Shown here: piece after piece, positions 8,570-16,741 of the stretch
Numbering within the stretch: position 1 is the stretch's first letter
Layout of the letters: every line of letters starts with the position of its first letter
Assembly (NCBI GenBank): GCA_900547415.1
Contig: URGS01000001.1
Location: 74,970-138,969, forward strand
Origin: an uncultured Phascolarctobacterium sp.
Lineage (GTDB): Bacteria; Bacillota; Negativicutes; Acidaminococcales; Acidaminococcaceae
Length of the DNA: 64,000 nt
Direction: 5' to 3'
The notes under the pieces: model-generated
The model's database searches: none
What the model was told of the DNA's origin: nothing
The model's input: only the letters and a program-made list of their open reading frames with translations
Position numbers and translations under genes: made by a program

Positions 8570-9508
8570 TTAATGAATAAGCCACATGTAAAAGGGAATC
8601 ATGCCTATTGCTAAAACCGTACTCACCGCCGTCAGCATAGCAGCATATTTATAATCGCCGCCATAGGCCTTAGCTACAATAGCAGTATTGGTCATAGCAG
8701 GCATAGCTGCAATCATCACAAAAACCTTTTCCATCAAAGGCTCCAAATCGAAAAAGGGCAACATCAGGATAACCAATATGGGACAAACAAAATAGCGTCC
8801 CAGCATAGCAACAACAAGCTCTTTGCCAAGCTTAATCTCCTGCCAATTAGTCTTGCTCATAGCAATGCCAATAAAGAGCATAGCTAAGGGTGTAGTCATG
8901 CCACCAATATATGAAAAGGCCTTGAAAACTGGCTGTGGAAGCTGCCATTCCAAAATAACCATAACCACACCTGTCATAAAGCCCAAGAGCGGCAGAGACA
9001 GTATATTATGCAATGTTTGACGGCTAAAAAGAGAAACCGTTTCTCCACTGCCTGATGCCAGCTCATATACACCAAGAGTCCAGAAAAGAGTGGTGTTTAC
9101 CATATAGTAAATCATGATATATGGTGCACCCGCATCTCCAAATAAGGCAATTCCTAAGGGCAAGCCAATAAAAATAGTGTTGGAAAAGCTGACGCAGGCC
9201 GTAAAAATTCCTATGCGGCTGCGTGGCACACCTATGAGCGTGGCAATCAGCTTACTAATAAAATAGCCTGCCATCATAGACAGAAAAGGCACTATTAAGC
9301 CCCTGGACATGCTTATAAGCTGATCGTGCTGAAACCTTCCTAAAATGTTCGTAAGCATATAGGTAGGCAGACAGACCTGAGTCACCAGCTTGGACACCAG
9401 TGAGACACTTTTTTCATCAAACCAGCCTTTTCGCTCCAGCAGCACACCCATTGCTATCATAATAAGTACCGTCAGCACGCCATTTAAAGAATGCAATACA
9501 ATATCCAT
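8570..9508 (-). CDS. AEC (auxin efflux carrier) family transporter
   Basis: This 312-residue integral membrane protein has about ten hydrophobic segments spread over its whole length, as in AEC permeases. Bacterial members export or exchange organic acids such as malate or malonate; the substrate here cannot be told from sequence. The N-terminal half includes VLLERKGWFDEK and CLPTYMLTNI, and a CVSFSNTIFIGLPLGIALFG segment typical of the family's first repeat. GAGGGG precedes the ATG. The gene is bounded by terminators on both sides, so it forms its own unit. Confidence 0.85.
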   Translation of the reverse strand: MDIVLHSLNGVLTVLIMIAMGVLLERKGWFDEKSVSLVSKLVTQVCLPTYMLTNILGRFQHDQLISMSRGLIVPFLSMMAGYFISKLIATLIGVPRSRIGIFTACVSFSNTIFIGLPLGIALFGDAGAPYIMIYYMVNTTLFWTLGVYELASGSGETVSLFSRQTLHNILSLPLLGFMTGVVMVILEWQLPQPVFKAFSYIGGMTTPLAMLFIGIAMSKTNWQEIKLGKELVVAMLGRYFVCPILVILMLPFFDLEPLMEKVFVMIAAMPAMTNTAIVAKAYGGDYKYAAMLTAVSTVLAIGMIPFYMWLIH

Positions 9509-9524
9509 TTTATCCCCTCATCAT

Positions 9525-9559
9525 AAAAGAAAATTACCGAAGCTTAGAGCCTCGGTAAT
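9525..9559 (-). terminator. Terminator after the small gene at 9566
   Basis: ATTACCGA pairs with TCGGTAAT (inner GCT/AGC), followed by TTTTCTTTT on the minus strand. Confidence 0.85.
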
Positions 9560-9565
9560 CAGCCT

Positions 9566-9904
9566 TTAGTTTTTAGCTTTTTTATTTTCTTCCAGCTTAG
9601 CTTCCATCCAGGCAATCATTGCCAGTTTGCCAAATTGGTGCCAGGTTGCACATTCAGTATTTTTAGCAATGTACTCGTTCCATTTTTGTTGGTTAACATT
9701 TTCAACCTCTAACAGGTTCATAATGCCAAAGCCACTGCGCCAAATCATGTCATCCATAGAGGTAAACTTGCTGTTAGCCTGCATAAATTCAGTATTGAAC
9801 AGCTCAGGAAAGCTTACCTTGTTCAGAATTTTAGCCAGCTCTTCATCTGCAGTAAAGGTATAAAGTAATCTCTTAAAATTTTTATCTAAGCTTTTCTCGT
9901 CCAT
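9566..9904 (-). CDS. Hypothetical cytoplasmic protein, 112 residues
   Basis: I do not recognise this family. The start is the ATG at 9904, with AGGAGG 6 bases upstream. The protein is soluble, mixed alpha, charged at both ends and rich in Phe, Met and Trp (for example MIWRSGFGIMNL and ATWHQFGKLAMIAWM), with a lysine-rich C-terminus. There is no signal peptide or membrane segment. TGATAAAAT at 9939-9947 on the minus strand is a likely extended -10. The gene stands alone, facing away from the Rrf2-cysK genes. Confidence 0.7.
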   Translation of the reverse strand: MDEKSLDKNFKRLLYTFTADEELAKILNKVSFPELFNTEFMQANSKFTSMDDMIWRSGFGIMNLLEVENVNQQKWNEYIAKNTECATWHQFGKLAMIAWMEAKLEENKKAKN

Positions 9905-10009
9905 GTGGAGCCTCCTAATTCTTATGTCATATAGAAGTATTTTATCACAAAAGACATACAAAGGGAAATTTTTTGTATTTATTTTATCAGTATACCACCT
10001 TATTTATCC

Positions 10010-10038
10010 TTGAATTCCTACTGAATTCGTAGTAAAAT
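10010..10038 (+). promoter_or_regulatory. Promoter of the Rrf2-cysK operon with overlapping dyad
   Basis: TTGAAT (10010-10015), a 17-base spacer and TAAAAT (10033-10038). Inside the spacer GAATTC occurs twice 11 bases apart, and CTAC/GTAG arms flank the second copy (10018-10032). A dyad in this place is what an autoregulating Rrf2 repressor would use; binding is inferred. Confidence 0.6.
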
Positions 10039-10065
10039 GTTTTTAACACGAAAGGGGGTGGGCCT

Positions 10066-10482
10066 ATGAAAATTTCTACAAGGGGACGCTATGCGCTAAG
10101 GCTCATGCTTGACCTCGCCGTCAACGACCAGGGAATCTATATTCCACTGAAGGCTATTGCTGAACGTCAGGATATATCAGATAAATATTTAGAACAAATC
10201 ATCCACCAGCTCAGCAAGGCAAACTTTGTAGTAAGCGCCCGCGGCGCCCAGGGCGGCTATAAATTAGCAAAACGCCCGGACGAATATACCGTAGGCGAAA
10301 TATTACGCACCGTTGAGGGCAGTCTGGCACCTGTTGCCTGTCTGGAGTGCGATACTCCCTGCACAAGAGCGGAACAATGTATAGCTATTGGCTTCTACAA
10401 AAAAATACAGACCGCTATAGATGATGTAGTGAACAACACTACATTAGCTGATATGATTAACGATTTTAACAACAAAATGTAA
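10066..10482 (+). CDS. Rrf2 family transcriptional regulator, CymR/IscR-like
   Basis: The 138-residue protein opens with the Rrf2 winged-helix domain (MKISTRGRYALRLMLDLA, then SDKYLEQIIHQLSKANFVVS and the wing GAQGGYKLA). Four cysteines, C92, C95, C99 and C105, lie in the sensor region. IscR uses three cysteines for an iron-sulfur cluster, whereas B. subtilis CymR senses through CysK. The position directly upstream of cysK favours a CymR-like role in cysteine metabolism, but the cysteine-rich segment leaves cluster binding possible. GGGGGTGG precedes the ATG. Confidence 0.88.
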   Translation: MKISTRGRYALRLMLDLAVNDQGIYIPLKAIAERQDISDKYLEQIIHQLSKANFVVSARGAQGGYKLAKRPDEYTVGEILRTVEGSLAPVACLECDTPCTRAEQCIAIGFYKKIQTAIDDVVNNTTLADMINDFNNKM

Positions 10483-10516
10483 TTCTTTTATTTTTTCAAA
10501 TGAGGAGATGTTAAAA

Positions 10517-11449
10517 ATGATTAAAATTGCTCACACCATGACGGATTTGATTGGTAATACGCCTCTATTGGCTTTAGAAAATTATACTCGTATCCACAAT
10601 GTACCAGCTACTATTATAGCTAAGCTGGAATACTTCAATCCCAGTGGCAGTGCCAAGGACAGAATTGCCTACGCTATGATTGCTGATGCTGAGGAAAAAG
10701 GAATTTTAAAGCCTGGCGGTACAATCATTGAGCCGACAAGCGGTAACACAGGCATAGGTCTGGCAGCAGTAGCTGCTGCGAAGGGCTATCGTGCTATTTT
10801 GGTTATGCCCGACACCATGAGTGTAGAGCGCAGAAATATGATTGGTGCCTATGGTGCAGAAATTGTCCTTACACCTGGTAAGCTTGGCATGCAGGGTACC
10901 CTGGACAAGGCTGCTGAATTGGCCAAGGAAATTCCCAACTCCTTTATTCCCAGCCAATTCGACAATCCTGCCAATCCTGAAATTCATTACCGTACCACTG
11001 GTCCTGAGGTATGGAATGATACTGAAGGCAATGTAGATGCCTTTGTTGCAGGTATCGGTACAGGAGGCACCTTAAGCGGCACCTCTAAGTATCTCAAGGA
11101 GCACAAGCCAGAGATTGTGACAGTAGGTGTTGAGCCTGATGCATCTCCCCTCATTACCAAGGGACAGGCTGGTCCGCACAAGCTGCAGGGCATTGGTGCA
11201 AACTTTGTTCCTAAAAACTACAAGTCAGAATATGTAGACGAGGTGCTTACAGTAAGTGCAGAAGAAGCCTTCGCTGCTTGCCACGACCTGGCTAAAACCG
11301 AAGGAATCTTAGTTGGCATTACCTCCGGTGCTGCTCTGGCCGCTGCAGTACGCCTCAGCCATAGACCCGAAATGGCAGGAAAAACCATTGTTGCTCTTCT
11401 GCCTGACTCTGGCAACCGCTATTTGAGCACCCCTGGTTTTATTGAATAA
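10517..11449 (+). CDS. cysK: Cysteine synthase A (O-acetylserine sulfhydrylase)
   Basis: CysK makes L-cysteine from O-acetylserine and sulfide using PLP. K47 in SGSAKDR is the PLP lysine, TSGNTG at 74-79 binds the substrate carboxylate, and GIGTGGTLSG holds the cofactor phosphate. The start is the ATG at 10517, since GAGGAG lies 9 bases upstream and the ATG at 10508 directly abuts that site. Length is 310 residues. It lies 34 bases after the Rrf2 regulator. In CymR systems CysK itself is the co-repressor, so the pair may be a regulatory unit as well as a pathway gene. Confidence 0.95.
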   Translation: MIKIAHTMTDLIGNTPLLALENYTRIHNVPATIIAKLEYFNPSGSAKDRIAYAMIADAEEKGILKPGGTIIEPTSGNTGIGLAAVAAAKGYRAILVMPDTMSVERRNMIGAYGAEIVLTPGKLGMQGTLDKAAELAKEIPNSFIPSQFDNPANPEIHYRTTGPEVWNDTEGNVDAFVAGIGTGGTLSGTSKYLKEHKPEIVTVGVEPDASPLITKGQAGPHKLQGIGANFVPKNYKSEYVDEVLTVSAEEAFAACHDLAKTEGILVGITSGAALAAAVRLSHRPEMAGKTIVALLPDSGNRYLSTPGFIE

Positions 11450-11465
11450 TATTGGAGGAAGTACA

Positions 11466-12047
11466 ATGACATTAACACGTGATGACGCCTGGGCACTCTT
11501 GACAAAATATAATCAGGAGCCCTTTCATCTGCGCCACGCCCTGACCGTAGAGGGTATTATGCGCTACTTTGCCAACGAGCTTGGCTATGGCAATGAGGCT
11601 GATTTTTGGGCCAACGTAGGACTGCTCCACGACCTGGACTTTGAACAATATCCTACTGAGCACTGCGTAAAATCTCAGGAGCTGATGCGCGAGGCAGGTC
11701 TTGATGAAGATATTATCCGCTCCACCGCCAGCCATGGCTATGGTCTGACTGGTGCAGATATTGAGCCTACCCACGAAATGGAAAAGGTTCTCTTTGCCAT
11801 TGACGAGCTTTCCGGTCTTATTGGCGCTGCTGCTATTATGCGTCCTTCCAAAAGCGTACAGGATTTGGAGCTGAAGTCTGTAAAGAAAAAGTTCAAGGAT
11901 AAAAAGTTCGCCGCAGGCTGCAGCCGCGATGTCATCACCGCAGGTGCAGAACGCTTGGGCTGGACTGTAGACGAGCTCATTGAAAAAACTATTCTGGCTA
12001 TGCGTGTAGACGAAGACGCCATTAACGAAGCCTGTGCTAAGCTATGA
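11466..12047 (+). CDS. HD-domain hydrolase
   Basis: The 193-residue protein carries HD phosphohydrolase ligands: H24 in FHLRHAL, H55-D56 in LLHDLDF, and a later HGYG. The family hydrolyses phosphoesters of nucleotides or related molecules; this subgroup, often annotated as hydrolase or phosphohydrolase next to metabolic genes, has no fixed substrate. I chose the ATG at 11466, 7 bases after GGAGG. It follows cysK by 16 bases and overlaps the next gene by ATGA, so it probably belongs to the Rrf2-cysK transcript. Confidence 0.85.
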   Translation: MTLTRDDAWALLTKYNQEPFHLRHALTVEGIMRYFANELGYGNEADFWANVGLLHDLDFEQYPTEHCVKSQELMREAGLDEDIIRSTASHGYGLTGADIEPTHEMEKVLFAIDELSGLIGAAAIMRPSKSVQDLELKSVKKKFKDKKFAAGCSRDVITAGAERLGWTVDELIEKTILAMRVDEDAINEACAKL

Positions 12048-12619
12048 AAAATCTGCTGATAATCTTGGCAGCCTGTCTTATGCTGCTACACAGTTCCACA
12101 ATAATGGCAGCACCTGCAAAACAGGCAGCAGCACCTGACGCCACAGCTAGCTGGCAAAGCCTGCTTCCGCCTAAGGCCGGAGATTTTTACCTGCTTACCA
12201 ACAAAGCAGGCGGATATTCCCTGCAGCTGCCCAAGGCCTTTGGCACCGACCCTCTGGCTGGGCTGCCTCACGCAGACGGACCAATGCAGCTCCGCGCTAA
12301 AAGTGAAACTCTGCTCTGCGCAGTAAATGTCCAGGCCCCACATGACTCACACTATTTCAAGGCTGCAGCTCCCTTACCAGAGCTTCCGCACAAAGAGTCC
12401 CTGGTTCAATGGCAGCACGGCAGCAAATTAGTATGGAACTGCAGCCTTAGCAGGCAGCAGGACTACAACGGTGACAAGCTAGTACTGGAAGCCACAGCCC
12501 CCACCAACGGCAAAACCTTCGAGCTAATCTATGTACTGCCAACGAAAGACTACGCTAGGCTCCTTTCCCAAGCACTATGGTCATTGAACAGCTTTGAAAT
12601 TCTAAAAGAAAATAACTGA
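12044..12619 (+). CDS. Secreted protein of unknown function
   Basis: This 191-residue protein has a signal peptide (MKNLLIILAACLMLLHSS with likely cleavage after MAA). The mature part resembles small periplasmic proteins of the kind seen next to metabolic operons in Negativicutes: it has GGYSLQLPKAF, then an alternating beta pattern ending FELIYVLPTKDYARLLSQ. I cannot name a family. The start overlaps the HD gene stop as ATGA, so the two are translationally coupled. Base composition is richer in C than the neighbours, with many GCA/GCC alanines. Confidence 0.75.
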   Translation: MKNLLIILAACLMLLHSSTIMAAPAKQAAAPDATASWQSLLPPKAGDFYLLTNKAGGYSLQLPKAFGTDPLAGLPHADGPMQLRAKSETLLCAVNVQAPHDSHYFKAAAPLPELPHKESLVQWQHGSKLVWNCSLSRQQDYNGDKLVLEATAPTNGKTFELIYVLPTKDYARLLSQALWSLNSFEILKENN

Positions 12620-12629
12620 TACAGCAGAC

Positions 12630-12661
12630 AAGGCACACTGCTTGCGCAGTGTGCCTTTAGT
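12630..12661. terminator. Bidirectional terminator between convergent operons
   Basis: AAGGCACACTG pairs with CAGTGTGCCTT around a 5- to 6-base loop. It lies between the plus-strand gene ending at 12619 and rsmA ending at 12678. The flanking T runs are short. Confidence 0.7.
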
Positions 12662-12677
12662 ATTTACAAGTATAAAA

Positions 12678-13532
12678 TTATTCCTTAGCCTGAGCAAAGG
12701 TATTGGTCAATGCTGCAAAGTCCTCTAAGGAAAGAGTTTCTGCTCTGCGCTTGCCGTCTACGCCAGCAAGCTCCAGCCATTTATTTACCTGCTCGCCCTT
12801 GATGCCCATATTCTTTAAAGAATTGCTGAGCATTTTACGACGCAGGGAGAAGGCTGCCTTTACAACGCGGAAGAACAAATTCTCATCGCATACCTCAACA
12901 GGAGGAGTGCTGCGACGTTTGCAGACAATTACTGCGGAGTCTACGGACGGAGCAGGAATGAAGGAAGAAGGCGGTACTATAAATGCAATTTCCGGCTCAG
13001 TAAAATACTGAATCGCTACAGACAGCGCACCATAATCCTTACTGCCAGGCTTAGCCGCCATACGCTCTGCTACTTCCTTCTGCACCATTACAACCAAACG
13101 CTCCATGGGCAGACGCTTTTCTAAAATAGCAAAAATAATGGGAGTAGTAATATAGTAGGGCAGATTAGCGCAGCATTTAAAATCAGGCTTCTGCACCTGC
13201 TCCATAATATCAACCTGCAGAATGTCACCATTAACAATGCGCACATTGTCGTAGCCCTCTAAGGTTACATCCAAAACTGGCAGCAGTCTTTTATCCAGCT
13301 CTACTGCTACAACATTGGCTCCGCTTTCAGCAAGACCCTGAGTAAGAGTACCAATGCCAGGGCCAACCTCTAGAACAGTATCCTCAGGAGTAAGCTCCGC
13401 AGCCTCGACAATACGTCGCACTACAGTTTCATCTATCAAAAAATTTTGTCCCAGCTTTTTATCTGCACGCAGCTTAAAGCGGTGCAGAATATGATTAGTA
13501 ACCTGGGGAGAAGCAATAATCGGTTTGTTCAC
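12678..13532 (-). CDS. rsmA: 16S rRNA dimethyladenosine transferase
   Basis: RsmA (KsgA) dimethylates A1518 and A1519 of 16S rRNA with SAM late in 30S assembly. Signatures are KKLGQNFLID near residue 25, the SAM loop EVGPGIGTLT, and catalytic NLPYYITTP. Length is 284. The start is a GTG at 13532 with AGGAG about 10 bases upstream. Gene order YabE-like, rnmV, rsmA matches B. subtilis, and rnmV ends only 6 bases before this start, so the three form one operon for rRNA processing plus a wall protein. Confidence 0.96.
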   Translation of the reverse strand: MNKPIIASPQVTNHILHRFKLRADKKLGQNFLIDETVVRRIVEAAELTPEDTVLEVGPGIGTLTQGLAESGANVVAVELDKRLLPVLDVTLEGYDNVRIVNGDILQVDIMEQVQKPDFKCCANLPYYITTPIIFAILEKRLPMERLVVMVQKEVAERMAAKPGSKDYGALSVAIQYFTEPEIAFIVPPSSFIPAPSVDSAVIVCKRRSTPPVEVCDENLFFRVVKAAFSLRRKMLSNSLKNMGIKGEQVNKWLELAGVDGKRRAETLSLEDFAALTNTFAQAKE

Positions 13533-13538
13533 TTACTC

Positions 13539-14078
13539 TTATCTCCTATCAATTACAGTCAGCGCCGCCATAAATTCCTCACGGGTGACGCCATAATGAT
13601 TAAGTCTTTCTAAAAAACGCTTAGCATTGCCATAGCCTATTCCCAGCTCAGCGCCAAGAGCATCTCTGCGCTCTGCGGCATCAGCACAGCCGTTCAATCC
13701 ATACTCAAACAGATCCATATGGGTGAACTCTGCCTGAGGCTTGTATTCATGGTGACGCACCTTAGCCAGCGCCGCCAAAATAGCCTCCGGCTTAGCCTGC
13801 TCCACGCCAACATCATTGTTGGCCGTAGCTTGAATTTTAGGAATAAAGGCCTGACCTGCATCAGGAAAACGCTCAGTCAAAAAGCGACGGATCCTTTCGC
13901 CTGCTCCATCAGGGTCAGTCAGAATGATAATGCCGCGCTTTTTATAGGCAGCCTCTATTTGCTTTAAGGTGTAGGGAGCCAGAGTAAAGCCTCCTGTTTC
14001 AATGGTGTCTGCCTCCAGAGCTTTGCTAATGGCTACGGTATCCATCTTTCCCTCTACAACAAGTACCTCTTTTAACAT
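13539..14078 (-). CDS. rnmV: Ribonuclease M5
   Basis: RNase M5 matures 5S rRNA in low-GC Gram-positives. The 179-residue protein starts with a Toprim domain: VVEGKMDT at residues 7-14 with the catalytic Glu, and LTDPDGAGERIRR with the DxD pair. The C-terminal part (HMDLFEYGLNG onward) is the family-specific domain that recognises precursor RNA and protein L18. The start overlaps the ribosome site at the end of the YabE-like gene, which ends 2 bases upstream. The presence of this gene supports Firmicutes ancestry. Confidence 0.95.
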   Translation of the reverse strand: MLKEVLVVEGKMDTVAISKALEADTIETGGFTLAPYTLKQIEAAYKKRGIIILTDPDGAGERIRRFLTERFPDAGQAFIPKIQATANNDVGVEQAKPEAILAALAKVRHHEYKPQAEFTHMDLFEYGLNGCADAAERRDALGAELGIGYGNAKRFLERLNHYGVTREEFMAALTVIDRR

Positions 14079-14080
14079 AA

Positions 14081-15052
14081 TTAATCCTCTAAAATATAAA
14101 CTTCTACATTGCGTCTGCCAAAATGAATGGCAGCATTATAGTCATCATAAAATAAATCTATGCGGTTGCCAATGATATAACTACCTGTATCACCGGCCAT
14201 AGCAATACCATAACCAGGAATATACATCTTGGTGTAAAGCGGAATCACTCTGGGGTCAACAGCAACTATGCCTACATAGGGATAAATGCCAACAGCAGTA
14301 GGATTACCGGTTGCTACATACGCAGAAGCCTCAGCAATAATTTTCTTTTTATAACGCTTATAGCCGTCAGGAGTTTTGACGCTCATAGCCATACCCTTCA
14401 ATACAACCTTGCTTTCAGGCTCCTGCAGTATTTCACGTCCCAGTTCAGTAAAAGAATGAGTGCCGTCAGCATTAGCTACTTTTTTAGAAATAACCTTGCT
14501 CTTACCAGGCTTACCACCGTCCTTAATCAGATTTTCGCCAAAATTACGGCTGTAGTCCTCAATATATTTTACTGGAATATCTACCTCTGCTTCATCAAAG
14601 TGCAGCTCCTCGCCTTTGTTGAGAACATAAACTCTCATACCGCTTTGCAGCTCCTTATCCGCTTTAGGATAAATACGGCTCTTTTTGAATGAAATGCCTA
14701 AGGATTTCAAAGCTTCTCCAACAGTTTCCTTGCTGGAACGCAGCAGCTCCTCCTTACCATCGCGGACAACAGTAAACTCCTTGGCACGTATTACCTGAAT
14801 AACACTGCCATCCTGCAGACTTTTATTTGGTCCTAAAAGCTTCCAGCTATCACCATTTTTAAAGGGAACACCTGTAGCCTCAATAATCAGCTGTGGATTG
14901 CTTTCGTTGGTACGCAGCTCCTTTTTATGACCATCATATTCAATAGTAATCTGACGTGTAATATCAAAGCCTGCCAAAAAGGGAGTCATCAAAATGATAG
15001 CAATGCCCAAAACAAGACATTGTAAACGAATTTTACTCATGAATTTATACAT
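14081..15052 (-). CDS. YabE-like secreted protein: DUF348 repeats, G5 and 3D domains
   Basis: From the ATG at 15052 (AAGGAGG 8 bases upstream) the protein is 323 residues. A membrane anchor or signal lies at about 11-33, followed by two DUF348-like ubiquitin-fold repeats, a G5 segment around 155-220 (VDIPVKYIEDYSRNFGENLI), and a C-terminal 3D domain with the three aspartates in AVDPRVIPLY, AGDTGSY and RIDLFYDDY. The 3D domain is the MltA-like catalytic fold of Rpf/YabE/YuiC lytic transglycosylases, so it should cleave or remodel peptidoglycan. It is the first gene of the YabE-rnmV-rsmA operon. Confidence 0.88.
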   Translation of the reverse strand: MYKFMSKIRLQCLVLGIAIILMTPFLAGFDITRQITIEYDGHKKELRTNESNPQLIIEATGVPFKNGDSWKLLGPNKSLQDGSVIQVIRAKEFTVVRDGKEELLRSSKETVGEALKSLGISFKKSRIYPKADKELQSGMRVYVLNKGEELHFDEAEVDIPVKYIEDYSRNFGENLIKDGGKPGKSKVISKKVANADGTHSFTELGREILQEPESKVVLKGMAMSVKTPDGYKRYKKKIIAEASAYVATGNPTAVGIYPYVGIVAVDPRVIPLYTKMYIPGYGIAMAGDTGSYIIGNRIDLFYDDYNAAIHFGRRNVEVYILED

Positions 15053-15077
15053 GGGAACTTCCTCCTTAATCTGTAAT

Positions 15078-15107
15078 ATTTTATCACAAATTGGCAAAAA
15101 TCGTCAA
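15078..15107 (-). promoter_or_regulatory. Promoter of the YabE-rnmV-rsmA operon
   Basis: TTGACG (15102-15107), an 18-base spacer and TAAAAT (15078-15083) preceded by TGA, so an extended -10 as well as a good -35. Confidence 0.7.
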
Positions 15108-15167
15108 ATTTACGCCTTTTGCGGCTTCCCATATATATCTATAATACTTAAATTATAATCTGTAAGT

Positions 15168-15189
15168 AAAAAAGCCGCTAAGCGGCTTT
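15168..15189 (-). terminator. Terminator of the decarboxylase-to-methyltransferase operon
   Basis: AAAGCCGCTTAGCGGCTTTT is a compact perfect hairpin on the minus strand with a six-base T tract, 2 bases after the methyltransferase stop. Confidence 0.85.
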
Positions 15190-15190
15190 C

Positions 15191-15904
15191 TTATTCGTAA
15201 AACTTTTGGACCTGCTCAGTGTAGGAACCATCAGCATTATACATGATAAGAGGAGGCAAAACATCAAGTCCGTAGCTTCCTCCCTTGACCATCTCCATCA
15301 GAAAAATCCAGGCAGGCTTGCCAATGGAAGAATGCACCCATTGAAGCCGCTTGGGCTGCAAACCATACTTAAGTGCCAGCTCAATGCTTTCTATAAAGCG
15401 CTCAGGCAGCTGTACCAAGGCAAAGCGTCCACGATAACGTACTGCATAAGCAGCAGCCTTAAAAAAGTCCTCTAGGTTAGCAGATACCTCATGGCAGGCA
15501 GCTGTACCAATCTGGCGCACGTTGCCGCTATTGCGATAGGGCGGATTAGCAGCAACCAAATCCATGCTTTCAGGGGCAAACAGCTCCTTGTAGTTACGGA
15601 TATCTCCGTCTATAATATTAAACTTTTCCTCCAGACCATTGTCTGCTACACTGCGGCGCAGCAACTCCGTAATACGTGGATTAACGTCCAGGGCTGTCAC
15701 CTGAGCAGCACCGCGGCTTTCCAACAGCATACTAATGGCACCAGTGCCACAGCCCAGCTCCAGCACCTTAGCCTGGCGTACTACATGGGGAAAATTTCCT
15801 AAAAATACAGCATCCGTAGTAAAACAGAATTCCTTGGCATCCTGCCAGATTTTATACTGGCAGCCAGGAACGTAGTCACAGCGAACGCTGCTTTCATTAC
15901 ACAT
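15191..15904 (-). CDS. tRNA1(Val) (adenine-37-N6)-methyltransferase family protein
   Basis: The product is a class I SAM-dependent methyltransferase: SAM motif VLELGCGTGAISML and catalytic NPPY in AANPPYRNSG, which marks N6-adenine or N-glutamine methylation. It is most like the TrmN6/YfiC/YabB group acting on tRNA1-Val A37. N-terminal residues CFTTDAVFLG match the family's substrate-site segment. Two starts are possible, 15922 and 15904; I prefer 15904, which overlaps the ricT stop and gives 237 residues. Adjacent ricT, holB and tmk reproduce a common Firmicutes neighbourhood. Confidence 0.85.
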   Translation of the reverse strand: MCNESSVRCDYVPGCQYKIWQDAKEFCFTTDAVFLGNFPHVVRQAKVLELGCGTGAISMLLESRGAAQVTALDVNPRITELLRRSVADNGLEEKFNIIDGDIRNYKELFAPESMDLVAANPPYRNSGNVRQIGTAACHEVSANLEDFFKAAAYAVRYRGRFALVQLPERFIESIELALKYGLQPKRLQWVHSSIGKPAWIFLMEMVKGGSYGLDVLPPLIMYNADGSYTEQVQKFYE

Positions 15905-16736
15905 TATCAGCCTGGGACGCATCTACAATTTCATCCCACTCCACCTGAATAATATTGTCAGGAGCCAGCTGTACAGAAGCAGTACGCTGACCGCGGCTAA
16001 TACCTACAACCTTACCCTCGCCCATGGTGGTAACAACAGTAGCACCTATTTTAGGAATTTCCACACGCTCACGACGGTGATTGTTGCAGGAGCCTTTGCA
16101 GTACATATGATTTTCATATTTCAGGCAGCACATCAATCTGCCGCAGATACCGGAAATCTTGGTAGGATTAAGGGACAGATTCTGGTCCTTTGCCATACGA
16201 ATGGAAACAGGCTCAAAATCACCCAGGAAGGTAGCGCAGCACAGGGGACGTCCACAGCTGCCAATACCGCCAAGCATTTTAGCCTCGTCACGCACGCCAA
16301 TCTGGCGCAGCTCAATACGGGTACGGAAAACGGACGCCAAATCCTTTACCAACTCACGGAAGTCAATACGACCGTCTGCGGTAAAGTAGAAAATAATTTT
16401 GTTAACATCAAAGGTGAACTCTACATCAATCAAACGCATAGGAAGACCATGATTTTTAATTTTGCGCAGACAGATGTTGAAGGCCTCCTTTTCACGTACC
16501 TTGTTCTCTACCAGCTTGTCCTCATCCTCAGCAGTTGCTTTGCGCATAACCGGCTTCAGAGGGGATACTATATCCTTTTCATCAACCTCACGAGGACCGA
16601 TAACTACCTCGCCGTATTCTACGCCACGAGCAGTTTCCACAATGGCAAAATCGCCCTTGGCTACACCTGTGTCTGCCGGATCAAAATAATATATCTTACA
16701 TGCCTTTTTAAATCTAATACCTACAACTGTTGGCAT
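15897..16736 (-). CDS. ricT: PSP1/RicT family protein (Fe-S regulatory subunit)
   Basis: RicT (YaaT) is part of the B. subtilis RicA-RicF-RicT complex, which carries iron-sulfur clusters and helps RNase Y mature specific mRNAs. The PSP1 C-terminal domain holds two cysteine groups, GSCGRPLCCATFL and GICGRLMCCLKYE, plus a C-terminal CKGSCNNH. The ATG at 16736 is 8 bases after AAGGAG; the upstream GTG at 16745 overlaps that site, so I trimmed it. Length is 279. The gene follows holB by 5 bases, the same order as in Bacillus. RicA and RicF partners are not in this window. Confidence 0.92.
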   Translation of the reverse strand: MPTVVGIRFKKACKIYYFDPADTGVAKGDFAIVETARGVEYGEVVIGPREVDEKDIVSPLKPVMRKATAEDEDKLVENKVREKEAFNICLRKIKNHGLPMRLIDVEFTFDVNKIIFYFTADGRIDFRELVKDLASVFRTRIELRQIGVRDEAKMLGGIGSCGRPLCCATFLGDFEPVSIRMAKDQNLSLNPTKISGICGRLMCCLKYENHMYCKGSCNNHRRERVEIPKIGATVVTTMGEGKVVGISRGQRTASVQLAPDNIIQVEWDEIVDASQADNV

Positions 16737-16741
16737 TTTTA

